Below, piece by piece: positions 11,579-22,429 of a DNA stretch of 64,000 nt. Source of the DNA: Tragulus kanchil. Taxonomy: Eukaryota > Chordata > Mammalia > Artiodactyla > Tragulidae. The position numbers and the translations under genes are program-made. The notes below the pieces were generated by a model, which worked only from the letters and a program-made list of their open reading frames with translations, searched no databases and was not told the origin of the DNA. The stretch spans positions 168,299,608 through 168,363,607 of the forward strand of contig JAIOJX010000024.1 of NCBI GenBank assembly GCA_022376925.1, read 5' to 3'. Positions within the stretch are counted from its first letter, which is position 1. Every line of letters starts with the position of its first letter.

Positions 11579-11788
11579 CTACAGAATGTCCAGGATTCTG
11601 TGAGGGATGTTAAACGCGCTGGGCAGAACCCTCGTTTTCAGCGTCCCGTCCGCCCCGCAGGAGAAGAGACGGCTGCCCTGGGCGATGTCGATCTGCATGA
11701 CGCCGGCCCCCAGGTTTCTGAATATGGACTGCTTCGCGTGTTCATTTTTAAATGAATGAATCAGGCCATGGCCTGTCAATCTCCAAAC
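11579..11788 (-). CDS. DMXL2: DMXL2 terminal exon with stop codon
   Basis: 210 nt including TAG at 11579-11581: VWRLTGHGLIHSFKNEHAKQ, SIFRNLGAGVMQIDIAQGSR, LFSCGADGTLKTRVLPSAFN, IPHRILDIL. Acceptor ATACTAG. VWRL closes the preceding WD40 blade and the last blade includes LFSCGADGTLK. The C-terminal tail distinguishes DMXL2 from DMXL1. Present once. Confidence 0.96.
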   Translation of the reverse strand, partial: VWRLTGHGLIHSFKNEHAKQSIFRNLGAGVMQIDIAQGSRLFSCGADGTLKTRVLPSAFNIPHRILDIL

Positions 11789-12428
11789 CTAGTATAGAGA
11801 AAAAGTGAGAACAGAAAGTTTCAGACATTTAAGAAGGAGATGAAACACTTTTAAAGACATGGCCCTCACCTGTGTCCTCCCGACGCAGCTGACCTCACTG
11901 AAGCCCAGCCGCCCTGCACACCTGCTTCCCCGCAGCCTCTCTGACGGACACCGCAGCGCTCACAGGGCGCGCTCGCCGTCCTCACCCGTCCCTGCACCTG
12001 GTTTCAAACGGCTGCCTTCGCGCCCTCTTGTTTCACATTAACCATAGCTGACCTCACCTCTCGGTCAGTGAAGTGCCTTCCTGGCGCCTGGCACGGCCCC
12101 GGGGCCCCACCGAGGAGCAGGGCCGCCCCGCGTCCCCGGGGGCCCAGCCGAGCGGAGCGGGGAGAATTCCCCGAAACGCCATGCGTTCAAGTCACACACG
12201 TACGCACACGCAGAGCTTTAAACCTCTTTAGTGACCCGAGAGCATGCGGCGTGGCTCCGGTGTTCTCCATCCTAGCAAAAGCCACTCCGAAGGCAGGAAG
12301 CAAGCAAGAGGCAGTCGGGATGCACACCGAGGGCGCCAGCTCTCCGCTTTGGCTGCCCTCCCCAGCCAGTCTTGAAAGAAGACAAAGACAGCGATGCGCA
12401 CATCTGCCCGTCTCCGGCGCTGACTTGC

Positions 12429-12646
12429 CTTTATGTTCCCCTCCGCGGAGCCCGTGGTGAAGTACTCCTCACAGGGGTCCAGCGCCAGCGCCTTGATGGC
12501 CGAGTCGTGCGCCTGGAACGTGTGCATCAGCCGCCTCTGCCGGATGTCAAAAACGCAGACGCAGCCTTTCCTGCCTCCAGAGATGAGGAGCTGCTGCCTG
12601 GGCGCGTACTGCAGGACCGTGGCACCGTGATCATGGCACGTGAAAC
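12429..12646 (-). CDS. DMXL2: DMXL2 exon, two WD40 blades, GC splice donor
   Basis: 218 nt: 2 nt completing Gly, then FTCHDHGATVLQYAPRQQLL, ISGGRKGCVCVFDIRQRRLM, HTFQAHDSAIKALALDPCEE, YFTTGSAEGNIK. Acceptor TTCAG. The exon must end AAA-G for the join GNIK-VWRLTG, and the intron starts GCAAGT, a GC-AG intron with otherwise perfect consensus. Third codon positions are G/C-rich. Confidence 0.94.
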
Positions 12647-12926
12647 CTGAAGGAAGGGTCAAGAGCCTTTCCCCAACCAGGTCTACCCTGGCGCTCCTGG
12701 CAATATTTAAGTGCTCGTTTAAGTAACATAGCAATCACGGGCACATCTTCTCTTCTACTTCTATAGTCATGACCAAAGGTATTTAAAAAGATGGCAAACA
12801 ACGACAGGAGAAACTTCTTACTCTTCATTTTTAACCCATGAATAAACAAACACTGCATTTACCAGTTAAAATAAAACCAGGAGAGCGTTCTTTCATAGGA
12901 CAATGAAAATCAAAGACTTGACTCAC

Positions 12927-12979
12927 CATGAATGAGGCTGTTTCCAGGTGTTATCAAAGTATCCCAGAGGCATACATTT
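12927..12979 (-). CDS. DMXL2: DMXL2 53-nt exon, WD40 blade
   Basis: Encodes R-NVCLWDTLITPGNSLIH-G with split codons at both ends (A|AAT and CATG|GTGAGT), acceptor TTCTTAG. NVCLWDT is the terminal WD dipeptide strand of a blade. Too short for a conventional ORF scan but certain from phase and family sequence. Confidence 0.92.
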
Positions 12980-13763
12980 CTAAGAAACAAAAATGCATCA
13001 TAAACAAGTTGTTCTAAGTCATCATTGAGATAAACTGTCCTTGTTTTTTTTTTTTCTACACAAGAGATTTTTGCTGGTCATCCACTTCAACCATGGCGGT
13101 GTGTACATGGCTTTTCCAAAGTCCCCAAACATCCCCTTCCCCTTGGCAACCAGGTTTGTTTTCTAAGTGTGTGAGCCTCTTTCTTTTCACATCAAGTAGT
13201 TTTACTTACTGAATCTCATGGTTTGGGGCTCACTTAACACCTGTAAAGCAGTGATTCTCCCCAGGATGAGGGGAGAAGCTGGGACCGGGGCTCTCTCTCT
13301 TCCAAGACTTTATCCTTTTCAAACTGCAGGGTTCTGTCCCACCTGACTCATTTCCTAGCCCTATCTGCTTTCCATTCTCACTCCAGAGAAAATGAGCCAC
13401 GAACAGAAATGAACAGAAATGCCGCTTCTGCGTCCGCAAGAGCCAACGCCACAGGGCAGCGCGCGGGGTCGTGCACGGCCACGTGCAGCCAGCAAAAACC
13501 ACCTGAGGAACAGCGATGGTGCAGCGTCGCAAAAACCCGCCAGTATTTCACCGCAATTAAGAATCATCCACATGCTTATCAGATCACCTTAGGAGTCAGT
13601 TCACTCTCTTTCTGGTAAGAAAAACTACTCAAAGAATTACGTAACAAAGACTTTCTGTTTCTGAGGTAGAAAAGCCTCACTAAATAGAAACCCACACTTT
13701 CCGGCCAGAGGACCTGTCTGCCTGAGACACGCTCATTTCTGTTCTGCATCCTGGTCAACCCAC

Positions 13764-13855
13764 CTGTTGTCACTGGAATGTCCAGACGTGGCGACGAGAC
13801 TCGAAGAGGTGACAAAGGCGAAGTCGCTCGTGGCTTTCCCATGGCACTGCCAGCT
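13764..13855 (-). CDS. DMXL2: DMXL2 exon, WD40 blade (copy A)
   Basis: Identical to 14880-14971. The two copies differ only in the nearby intronic poly-G run and at the join near 14131. 92 nt, so double inclusion would shift the frame. Confidence 0.88.
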
Positions 13856-14879
13856 CTGTGGGGACAAAGCACAGGGGCCGTCACCGCCGGGGCCACAGTG
13901 CCGCGGGTCGCCCCCCAACGTGCAGGCGCCAAGAGCCCAGAACAGAGAGCAAGCGGGGGGGGGGGGGGGGGGGGGTCGCTGCCATCTGCACATGACTGGA
14001 CCAACGCCAAACAATTGTTTAAAACTGAAAGAAGCTGGGAAAAAGATGGAATTAAAGGTTATGCTCTTTAGATTATATAACAAAGGGACAAAACACCAAG
14101 TACATAAACTTAACCAACCATTTAAACCAAATTGTCATCATTGAGATAAACTGTCCTTGTTTTTTTTTTTTCTACACAAGAGATTTTTGCTGGTCATCCA
14201 CTTCAACCATGGCGGTGTGTACATGGCTTTTCCAAAGTCCCCAAACATCCCCTTCCCCTTGGCAACCAGGTTTGTTTTCTAAGTGTGTGAGCCTCTTTCT
14301 TTTCACATCAAGTAGTTTTACTTACTGAATCTCATGGTTTGGGGCTCACTTAACACCTGTAAAGCAGTGATTCTCCCCAGGATGAGGGGAGAAGCTGGGA
14401 CCGGGGCTCTCTCTCTTCCAAGACTTTATCCTTTTCAAACTGCAGGGTTCTGTCCCACCTGACTCATTTCCTAGCCCTATCTGCTTTCCATTCTCACTCC
14501 AGAGAAAATGAGCCACGAACAGAAATGAACAGAAATGCCGCTTCTGCGTCCGCAAGAGCCAACGCCACAGGGCAGCGCGCGGGGTCGTGCACGGCCACGT
14601 GCAGCCAGCAAAAACCACCTGAGGAACAGCGATGGTGCAGCGTCGCAAAAACCCGCCAGTATTTCACCGCAATTAAGAATCATCCACATGCTTATCAGAT
14701 CACCTTAGGAGTCAGTTCACTCTCTTTCTGGTAAGAAAAACTACTCAAAGAATTACGTAACAAAGACTTTCTGTTTCTGAGGTAGAAAAGCCTCACTAAA
14801 TAGAAACCCACACTTTCCGGCCAGAGGACCTGTCTGCCTGAGACACGCTCATTTCTGTTCTGCATCCTGGTCAACCCAC

Positions 14880-14971
14880 CTGTTGTCACTGGAATGTCCA
14901 GACGTGGCGACGAGACTCGAAGAGGTGACAAAGGCGAAGTCGCTCGTGGCTTTCCCATGGCACTGCCAGCT
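14880..14971 (-). CDS. DMXL2: DMXL2 exon, WD40 blade (copy B)
   Basis: 92 nt: SWQCHGKATSDFAFVTSSSL, VATSGHSSDN plus AG, donor GTGGGT, acceptor CCACAG. Matches 13764-13855 at offset 1116. H-G-K-A-T-S-D-F-A-F and A-T-S-G-H are WD40 strand signatures. Confidence 0.9.
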
Positions 14972-15801
14972 CTGTGGGGACAAAGCACAGGGGCCGTCAC
15001 CGCCGGGGCCACAGTGCCGCGGGTCGCCCCCCAACGTGCAGGCGCCAAGAGCCCAGAACAGAGAGCAAGCGACGGTGGGGGGGGGGGGGGTCGCTGCCAT
15101 CTGCACATGACTGGACCAACGCCAAACAATTGTTTAAAACTGAAAGAAGCTGGGAAAAAGATGGAATTAAAGGTTATGCTCTTTAGATTATATAACAAAG
15201 GGACAAAACACCAAGTACATAAACTTAACCAACCATTTAACCAAAGACCCAAGCAATTGTAATGCTTATCTCAAATACATTTAAGCAGCTTTAATAATAA
15301 TTAATCATAATACAGCACCCCCTCAGGAGAACAACTACTATTTGCCCATCTAGTCTTAGACCTGAGGACTGAACCCAAGTGAGCTTTGGAACCTTCATAC
15401 AAACAGTGGTGAGCCCTGCCTTCGCCACAAGGAAAGAGCAGTAAGAAAAGCGAAGTCAAAAAAGAATCCACAAAATTATCCTGCCAAAGGTAATCCTGCA
15501 AAATAACGTACAGGCTCAAGGTGGCCCAGGACAGCGCCTGAGGGCGTCCCAGGGCTGTAGCACACCACCTCCGGAGCCACGCGTGAGCCTCCTCACTGGC
15601 TCATCTGCGGATGCGCAGGACGTGGAGGGGCGGTGCCGGAGGAGGAGCCGGCGTTTAACATAACACAGACATCTTTCTGTTTGGAACTCTTGGTATATTA
15701 CAGAAATGACCAAAGGCCGGAGGACAGAATGAAGATCACTTCCATTCTGTAAAGACTTCACGACACAGCTTATAATGTATTTTGTTGGGGATGGAGAAGG
15801 G

Positions 15802-16064
15802 TGGGCAGGCCACTTCTATCGGTCTTTCATTTCTCTATTTTCATCCGTCTTTGCTCTTTGGCTCCTGTGGGCCTCCCATCGCGGTGGCGTCTGTCGTTGC
15901 AGAGCGCCGTCTCTGGGCGCATGCGCTCCAGAGCTCCGGCTCGGTAATTGGACACATGGGTCCAGCCGCTCCGCGGCACGTGGGATCTTCCCAGGCCAGG
16001 GCTCGAACCGGCGCCCCTTGCACTGCAAGGCGGTGTCCTACCCACTGGACCACCAGGGAAGCCC
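15802..16064 (-). mobile_element. CHR-like SINE
   Basis: Full antisense copy: CCACTTCTATCGGTCTTTCA to CTGGACCACCAGGGAAGCCC, B-box complement GGGCTCGAACCGGCGCC. Confidence 0.9.
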
Positions 16065-16547
16065 TGCTTCTAATGTATTAAGAGAAGCAGCTCCAGACCT
16101 GCTCATGTGCATCACCACATGACGTCATGGGATCTGGATTCATGGATGAAGTCGCCTATGGAGATTAGTTATTTTAAAATCTAGTCATATTCTGGAGTAA
16201 ATTGGCATATATGGAACTCATCTGGTTCTTAATACAATCCCTGAAATGAATCACTATAAAATTCCATCATTAAGAAGTTAGAGATTTCAAAATGGATAAA
16301 AGTGTAATGAAAACGTACCCTACCTAGAAGGCCAATTTTTCAAATATAACAGTCACCCTTCAAGCCGTGAAAAGCCACGACGTGGGTCATTTTGACCGAG
16401 AACAAGGGCAGTGACGCTGGACTTGGGCGCTGGACGGTGCTTCCTGGACAGAGCAGTCCCTTCCCGACAGAGCCACCACGGGGACTCGCTGTCCGCAACC
16501 AACACTTCGCCTCGGGACGCGCCCCGGGGACGCGGAGTGAGACTCAC

Positions 16548-16625
16548 CATGTAAGGCTTAGGATTCGATGCGGTTTGGTTTACTTGCCAGATACTCAGAA
16601 AACCCTCTCCATCCGCCACGCCACA
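16548..16625 (-). CDS. DMXL2: DMXL2 exon, WD40 blade
   Basis: 78 nt, 26 codons: CGVADGEGFLSIWQVNQTAS then NPKPYM, donor GTGAGT, acceptor CTTACAG. ADGEGFLSIWQV is a WD40 strand c/d motif. Present once. Confidence 0.93.
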
Positions 16626-17189
16626 CTGTAAGAATAGTGTGAATATTAAACACAGCTCCTGAGCGGCCGTATCAAAGCAAAATCGCCTCTGACAGGGGAG
16701 CTGCTTGGCCCCCCCGGGACCCACATTCTGCCCGCACTGTGTCTACGGCCCCGCCGCGAGCGCTCTCAGGAGGCCCGGGCGCTGTCCACACCCCGCCGCC
16801 GTCTAAACGCGCTCCCATGCCTACTTCACTGCCTTCCTCCAAACCTCTGTAGTGGAATTTAGTAAACAAAAACAAAAGCAAACAACAAAACAAACTGGTT
16901 TCCCTCGGGTACCTGACTCCACACAAAAGCAGCATCAACACACTCAACAGCAACAGAATGACTCTACCTTCACAACAGAATAGTCAGTATCTGTAAACGG
17001 AGGGTTAACCTGTCCACGTAAAACTCTGTGGACGTGTGCTTTCACTGGGAACCAAGAGGCAAGATAAACACTGTGCTCAGCTTAAATACAGAGTGACTGA
17101 ATTTGGTTTTAGACGCAGTTTTACCAGCCATTTGATTCATAAATACCCACCGTTATTTTCAGATGAATAAACAGTAATTCATGCACTAC

Positions 17190-17317
17190 CTTGTTGCCTT
17201 GTGAATTAAAGTACAGCCTGGTGACCCGCGCGTTGCCGGCCTGGCGGAAGCAGACGAGCTGCTGCGGCCGCGTCCACTCGAACATCCGGACGCTGCCGTC
17301 CTGGGCGCCCGTGAGAT
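17190..17317 (-). CDS. DMXL2: DMXL2 exon, WD40 blade
   Basis: 128 nt: LTGAQDGSVRMFEWTRPQQL, VCFRQAGNARVTRLYFNSQG, NK, donor GTAGTG, acceptor TCTCAG. Contains a classic WD40 D-G-S-V-R-x-F-E-W strand. Very GC-rich with G/C at nearly every third codon position, unlike the exons to the right. Confidence 0.93.
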
Positions 17318-17435
17318 CTGAGACGCAAGAGAAGCAGCAAACAACAAGAAATCAAGGCAAAGACAGGGTTCCAACATTTCCCATTCTAACAGCCACCTTC
17401 AAAGTGAGAGGCGGCACTCACAGTCCCGTTTCTGA

Positions 17436-17713
17436 TTTTTGGTCTTCGCTGCTGCGGGGCTGGTCTCTAGCCGGGAGGGCGGGGCTACTCGCCGGCCGCG
17501 GCTCGGGCTTCCCTTGCCGGGCGGCCTGGGCGCTGGGTGCGCGGGCTGCAGGCGCCCTGCACGCGGACCGGACCCGGGGGCACAGGCTCCACAGCTGTGG
17601 CGCACGGGCTTAGCTTCTCGGGGGCACGCGGGATCTTCCTGGGTCCGGGATCGAACCCGTGCCTCCTGCACTAGCAGGCAGACTCTCTGCCACTGAGCCA
17701 TCAGGGAAGTCCT
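17436..17713 (-). mobile_element. CHR-type SINE (older subfamily)
   Basis: Antisense, ends GATCGAACCCGTGCCTCCTG and GAGCCATCAGGGAAGTCC; lies about 30 bp from the 17748-17808 exon donor. Confidence 0.8.
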
Positions 17714-17747
17714 TCTCACCGTCCTTTATCAGCAACAAAATACTTAC

Positions 17748-17808
17748 AGTATTGATGGACTGGGTGTGACGTCATTCTCTTAACATTATGCAGATTTCTT
17801 TTCATAAG
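17748..17808 (-). CDS. DMXL2: DMXL2 61-nt exon, WD40 region
   Basis: 20 codons plus 1 nt: LMKRNLHNVKRMTSHPVHQY, donor T|GTAAGT, acceptor TTAAAG. It joins the next exon to give HQYYLTGAQDGS, the start of a canonical WD40 blade. A SINE lies about 30 bp downstream, ending at 17713. Confidence 0.92.
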
Positions 17809-18456
17809 CTTTAAAAGAAGATAAAAAATGACTTTCTGTTGTGCATCCCAGAAGAGAGAAGGAAGGGTATGCTTCAGGCCCACACCTAATTCTGCAATTC
17901 TGATGACATTTATTCTCTTACACTGGATTATTACTAGAGTAAGCCCTGTTGTGGATCTTCTGGCCCCCTAAACACAGACACTCGTCTGAGCAGGCGGGAA
18001 AGCACAGCCGCTAGGCGGGCGGCCCCGGCCCGGGCGCGGGGAGCGAGCTGAGCCGCTGCATCGAGCGCTGAAGGGAACGCCCCTCCCCGAGGACAAGCGG
18101 GAGGACCTCCAGCGTCTTCCAGCAGCAGAACGCGGCCCCTTTAACCACCACGGCGGACACTTTTCCAACCCTTCGAGTAGACACGCGTTCCTCCCCACCT
18201 CTGCTTTAGCACCGGGTGCCTCGGTGTGCTCAGGTACAACATGAAAACCACCCAGGCTGTTAGGATAGCAAGCATGCACCTGACACACCAGCCGGGCAGC
18301 TACCGTGGTTAGGGCGCACGGAGCCCGGTCAGCGCCTCTGCTCGTCACCACCATCCCTGCGTCCAAGTGACGGAAACCTCCTTTGAGCGAGTCCATATCC
18401 AGAACCACATCTACGGTTATCCGGCCCATAACCACACCCAGCAGTAAGTGACATAC

Positions 18457-18595
18457 CACACTCGCTCCGGTGCTGGTCTGTCCGCTGCCCAGCCAGGGCA
18501 GGGAGGAGGACGGGTGCACCTGGCTCGCGGAACAGGGCGCGGCGGCGGGCTGATAGAGAGTCGTGGTGGAGCCGCGATAGTCAACGTCGTCGGAG
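18457..18595 (-). CDS. DMXL2: DMXL2 exon (Ser/Pro-rich loop in WD40 region)
   Basis: 139 nt: SDDVDYRGSTTTLYQPAAAP, CSASQVHPSSSLPWLGSGQT, STGASV, then GTATGT. Acceptor CCCACAG. The segment is a variable loop: the AAAPCSA stretch looks divergent from what I recall of other mammals. Codon third positions are strongly G/C. Present once. Confidence 0.92.
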
Positions 18596-18822
18596 CTGTG
18601 GGAAACACGGGCGTGTTACTCGGAGAGTTCCACTTGCTCAACACAAACGCCAATTACAGACCTTTGTATCCATTCATTAAAAAAAAAAAAAAAGAATCAA
18701 TAGCCACGAGAAAAACTTAGGTACATGTTCTAATTATCGCCAGCTTGAGTACTGGTTACCGTTTTCCCTTCAGGAACAACAGAAGCTCACTCTAAGGCCT
18801 GGGGCAGTTTTGAGAGGGACAG

Positions 18823-18999
18823 TGTTAGTCACTCAGTCCTGTCCAGCTCTTTGCGGCCCGCCAGGCTCCTTTACCCACGGAGTTCTCCGAGCAAGAGTCC
18901 TGGCGCGGGGTGGCCAGTGCCTTCTCCAGGGGGCCTCCCCGGCCTCGGGACTGCACCCGATCTCCTGTGCTGCTACCGTCTCAGTCCCCAGGGCCATGC
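18823..18999 (-). mobile_element. Bov-tA SINE, degraded
   Basis: Starts GTTAGTCACTCAGTCCTGTC, the antisense Bov-tA end (AGTCGGACACGACTGAGYGAC-like on the other strand). Confidence 0.7.
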
Positions 19000-19898
19000 C
19001 TGCGGCACAGATTAGAGCAAATGCAGATTCTCTTTATATCCTGCACAGAAAGAGATCGCACGTTCTCCTCACGTACAGATATCCCATTTATGAAATGCAT
19101 GCATTTTAAAGACATCTGAGTTCAAAGTTTTCTTAGAGTGAGGCACTAACACATTAAAATGGGAACTTTTTCTTGTTATAGAACACAGTTCCATCTACTC
19201 TGAAGTATGACTGCAGCCTAGTTATATTCTATAAAAACAAGACAGACACAGGGAAATGGAAGAGGCTAGCCGGGCACCATTCCCGGCACACGAGTTTCCA
19301 GGGGTCTGGGGAAGAGGGAGGACAGACGTGGAGGAGAAACCCCCAGAGCAGGACCAGTCCCTGCAGCCCTGGTGCAGTGCCCAGAGTGCTACTGGAACGC
19401 AAGGTTGTGGACATTTTTATCTGAAAATAAGGGCATACTTACAAGGAGATTAGCAAGAAGAAACACTGAAAATTACTCAGTGAATATGACCAACTAAGAT
19501 ATTGGTGTACTCTTTTTATAGTAATTATCCAGATCAGCTACATTTATTGAATATTGTATACTTTCTGACATTTATTTGGGGTTAAATGTCAGTTATTTAG
19601 GCTGTGGGGAATTACTGTGACTCAAACACTAGGAATAGTCCAGGGTCTAATGAAAGAAGCAGGAGTAATCTGCACACTGATATAAGGAGAGCCTTTTATG
19701 GGCAGCTAAACCAATGATGTTTGTCTCCTCCCCAAATGAAGGAGAGACACACAGTTTTAAGACAATCTGAACCACAAGCATAACCATTTAATAGACTCTG
19801 TTTGAAGAAATCTACATTTAAAATTGACTACTATCCCCAAACCTGGGTGTTTTTGGTGTTAAAATTTTTTTTTAATTGACGACATAAGGTAAGCAAAC

Positions 19899-20020
19899 CT
19901 TTTGGATTCCCTGTCATATTCTTCTCCAATCCATATGTACGACTGACAGGCCAGCAGAGAAGTAATATCGAGCTCTTGTACATCATGCGTTGAAGCCAGA
20001 ACGATCTCATTACAGTTTGC
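19899..20020 (-). CDS. DMXL2: DMXL2 exon, WD40 region (copy A)
   Basis: 40 codons plus AG, joining to the next exon by a split Ser codon (AG|C). The acceptor is TTTACAG. The donor GTTTGC departs from GTRAGT, but the phase and the family sequence (EYDRESK-SSDD) require it. Confidence 0.9.
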
Positions 20021-20104
20021 CTGTAAACCAAAGGCAAAGTCACTCATTGAAGCAATTTCACTAAAGCAGAGTACAACGTTCTTTATACTGATGTAAGGGT
20101 TTAC

Positions 20105-20191
20105 CTTGTTAATGGAGAATGCCATGATCATGTCTGACTCCTTATGAATAATCTTTGCCTTTCCTCCAGGATAGCCCAGATCCGCTTCGAC
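20105..20191 (-). CDS. DMXL2: DMXL2 exon, start of C-terminal WD40 region (copy A)
   Basis: Same 29 codons as 21213-21299. In minus-strand order the assembly reads this exon, the next exon, then both again. The 209-nt set is not a multiple of three, so inclusion of both sets would break the frame. Confidence 0.88.
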
Positions 20192-21006
20192 CTGCGGGAG
20201 ACAGGGCAGCAGCTCGAGCGCCGCCAGCACGCTCTCTACAGACGCACGCGCACCCCGCAGGACTCAGCCGAGGAGAGAGCACAGCAGCAGCAAGAGACAG
20301 GCGCCAGTGACCGCAGCATGCTGACAGTTAGCTGCGGAATCACCTTAGACTCTCTGATGCCCTGTAATCACCCCAATTGCAACGATTTCCACCCTGATGA
20401 CAGGATACTGAGCAACAGTCACAAAAGGCAGCTAACATAATTTTCATTAGTGTTTATAACAGAAATGCACCCCCCTGGTGCAGTGCCCAGAGTGCTACTG
20501 GAACGCAAGGTTGTGGACATTTTTATCTGAAAATAAGGGCATACTTACAAGGAGATTAGCAAGAAGAAACACTGAAAATTACTCAGTGAATATGACCAAC
20601 TAAGATATTGGTGTACTCTTTTTATAGTAATTATCCAGATCAGCTACATTTATTGAATATTGTATACTTTCTGACATTTATTTGGGGTTAAATGTCAGTT
20701 ATTTAGGCTGTGGGGAATTACTGTGACTCAAACACTAGGAATAGTCCAGGGTCTAATGAAAGAAGCAGGAGTAATCTGCACACTGATATAAGGAGAGCCT
20801 TTTATGGGCAGCTAAACCAATTATGTTTGTCTCCTCCCCAAATGAAGGGAGAGACACACAGTTTTTAAGACAATCTGAACCACAAGCATAACCATTTAAT
20901 AGACTCTGTTTGAAGAAATCTACATTTAAAATTGACTACTATCCCCAAACCTGGGTGTTTTTGGTGTTAAAATTTTTTTTTAATTGACGACATAAGGTAA
21001 GCAAAC

Positions 21007-21128
21007 CTTTTGGATTCCCTGTCATATTCTTCTCCAATCCATATGTACGACTGACAGGCCAGCAGAGAAGTAATATCGAGCTCTTGTACATCATGCGTTG
21101 AAGCCAGAACGATCTCATTACAGTTTGC
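21007..21128 (-). CDS. DMXL2: DMXL2 exon, WD40 region (copy B)
   Basis: 122 nt: ANCNEIVLASTHDVQELDIT, SLLACQSYIWIGEEYDRESK plus 2 nt. Identical to 19899-20020. The donor is AAAAG|GTTTGC, weak at +3 to +6. Confidence 0.88.
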
Positions 21129-21212
21129 CTGTAAACCAAAGGCAAAGTCACTCATTGAAGCAATTTCACTAAAGCAGAGTACAACGTTCTTTATACTGAT
21201 GTAAGGGTTTAC

Positions 21213-21299
21213 CTTGTTAATGGAGAATGCCATGATCATGTCTGACTCCTTATGAATAATCTTTGCCTTTCCTCCAGGATAGCCCAGATCCGCTTCGAC
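21213..21299 (-). CDS. DMXL2: DMXL2 exon, start of C-terminal WD40 region (copy B)
   Basis: 87 nt, 29 codons, phase 0 on both sides: VEADLGYPGGKAKIIHKESD then MIMAFSINK, donor GTAAAC, acceptor CCGCAG. First blade of the C-terminal WD40 set (inference from position). Same as 20105-20191, offset 1108. Confidence 0.9.
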
Positions 21300-22338
21300 C
21301 TGCGGGAGACAGGGCAGCAGCTCGAGCGCCGCCAGCACGCTCTCTACAGACGCACGCGCACCCCGCAGGACTCAGCCGAGGAGAGAGCACAGCAGCAGCA
21401 AGAGACAGGCGCCAGTGACCGCAGCATGCTGACAGTTAGCTGCGGAATCACCTTAGACTCTCTGATGCCCTGTAATCACCCCAATTGCAACGATTTCCAC
21501 CCTGATGACAGGATACTGAGCAACAGTCACAAAAGGCAGCTAACATAATTTTCATTAGTGTTTATAACAGAAATGCACCCTTGTCTCTTCCAAAAGTGAG
21601 CAAAGACACAGCAGCCAGAATGTGAGGAAAAAAGACACACAAAGACAAAGGAGTCAGTAAGAAATGGAATATTGTTAAAAAAGGGCGATGAGACAGGAGT
21701 GAGAGATTGGAGAGAAGAGGACTTAGAAAGGAATGAAGGAGAGAGATCAAAGTGTAATGCTTACAGTCAAAGGTGACTGGAAGGAAACAAGACGCAGACT
21801 CAGGAAGGATGAAACCACCATGCTTCAGCACAGATATTAAAAAGGGACAGAAGAGAAGAAGGGACAGGCAGCAAGAAAGAGAAGAGGCAACAGCAAGAAA
21901 GGCCAGGCCAGACACAGTGAAACACCTCCGCCCTGAGCCCGGCGGCGGGGGCGCGCGCCGGGGGCAGCTCCCGGGACCTTACAGGACGGGCCGAGTCTGG
22001 GAGGCGGAACACTACCTTGATGTGGGAATCCTCTGCTACGCAGTTTTGTCTGACCTGCTCCACATGTTCTTCTACAGACTAAACACCACAACGTCACAAA
22101 CGCAAACACATGCAGGAAACCGAATTATAAAAAAAAAAAAAAAAAGAAAGAAAGAAAATCTTCAAACTGAAATGGTCGCTCTGTCACTTAAAGATGGTAA
22201 AAATGAAGTCACACGTTTTAATAATGAATTTACAAGCACAACATCAAGAAAACAAACCGAGCAAAATGTGACATCATCAGATACACACAAAACAGGCAAA
22301 ATGAATGTACCACCTATATAAAAGCAATTTCAAAATAA

Positions 22339-22405
22339 TTTACTATCCGTATTCTTAGGATACGGATAGTAAACCTAAGTTTACGGATAGTAAACGGATA
22401 GTAAA
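22339..22405. repeat. Hairpin plus 11-bp direct repeats
   Basis: Perfect 14-bp arms TTTACTATCCGTAT (22339-22352) and its complement (22360-22373) around a 7-nt loop; the 11-mer CGGATAGTAAA recurs at 22363, 22384 and 22395. Confidence 0.85.
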
Positions 22406-22429
22406 CCTACAAGTAAACGTTTGACGAGA

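Larger units (their letters stand above)
13018..15246. repeat. Tandem duplication D5 (period 1116)
   Basis: Copy A 13018-14132, copy B 14134-15246. Includes one WD40 exon. The copies differ in a poly-G run: copy A has a pure long G tract at about 13953-13974, copy B reads GACGGT then a shorter tract. Confidence 0.93.
19367..21581. repeat. Tandem duplication D6 (period 1106-1108)
   Basis: Copy A 19367-20473, copy B 20471-21581. Includes two exons. Single-base homopolymer indels (GAAGGA/GAAGGGA, GTTTTAAG/GTTTTTAAG) explain the offset shift. Confidence 0.93.

Noticed and set aside
19899..21299. True tandem exon duplication in DMXL2 (WD40 repeat expansion)
   Set aside because: Introns and exons are identical, the period matches the artefactual ~1.1 kb seen elsewhere, and the exon pair (209 nt) would break the frame.
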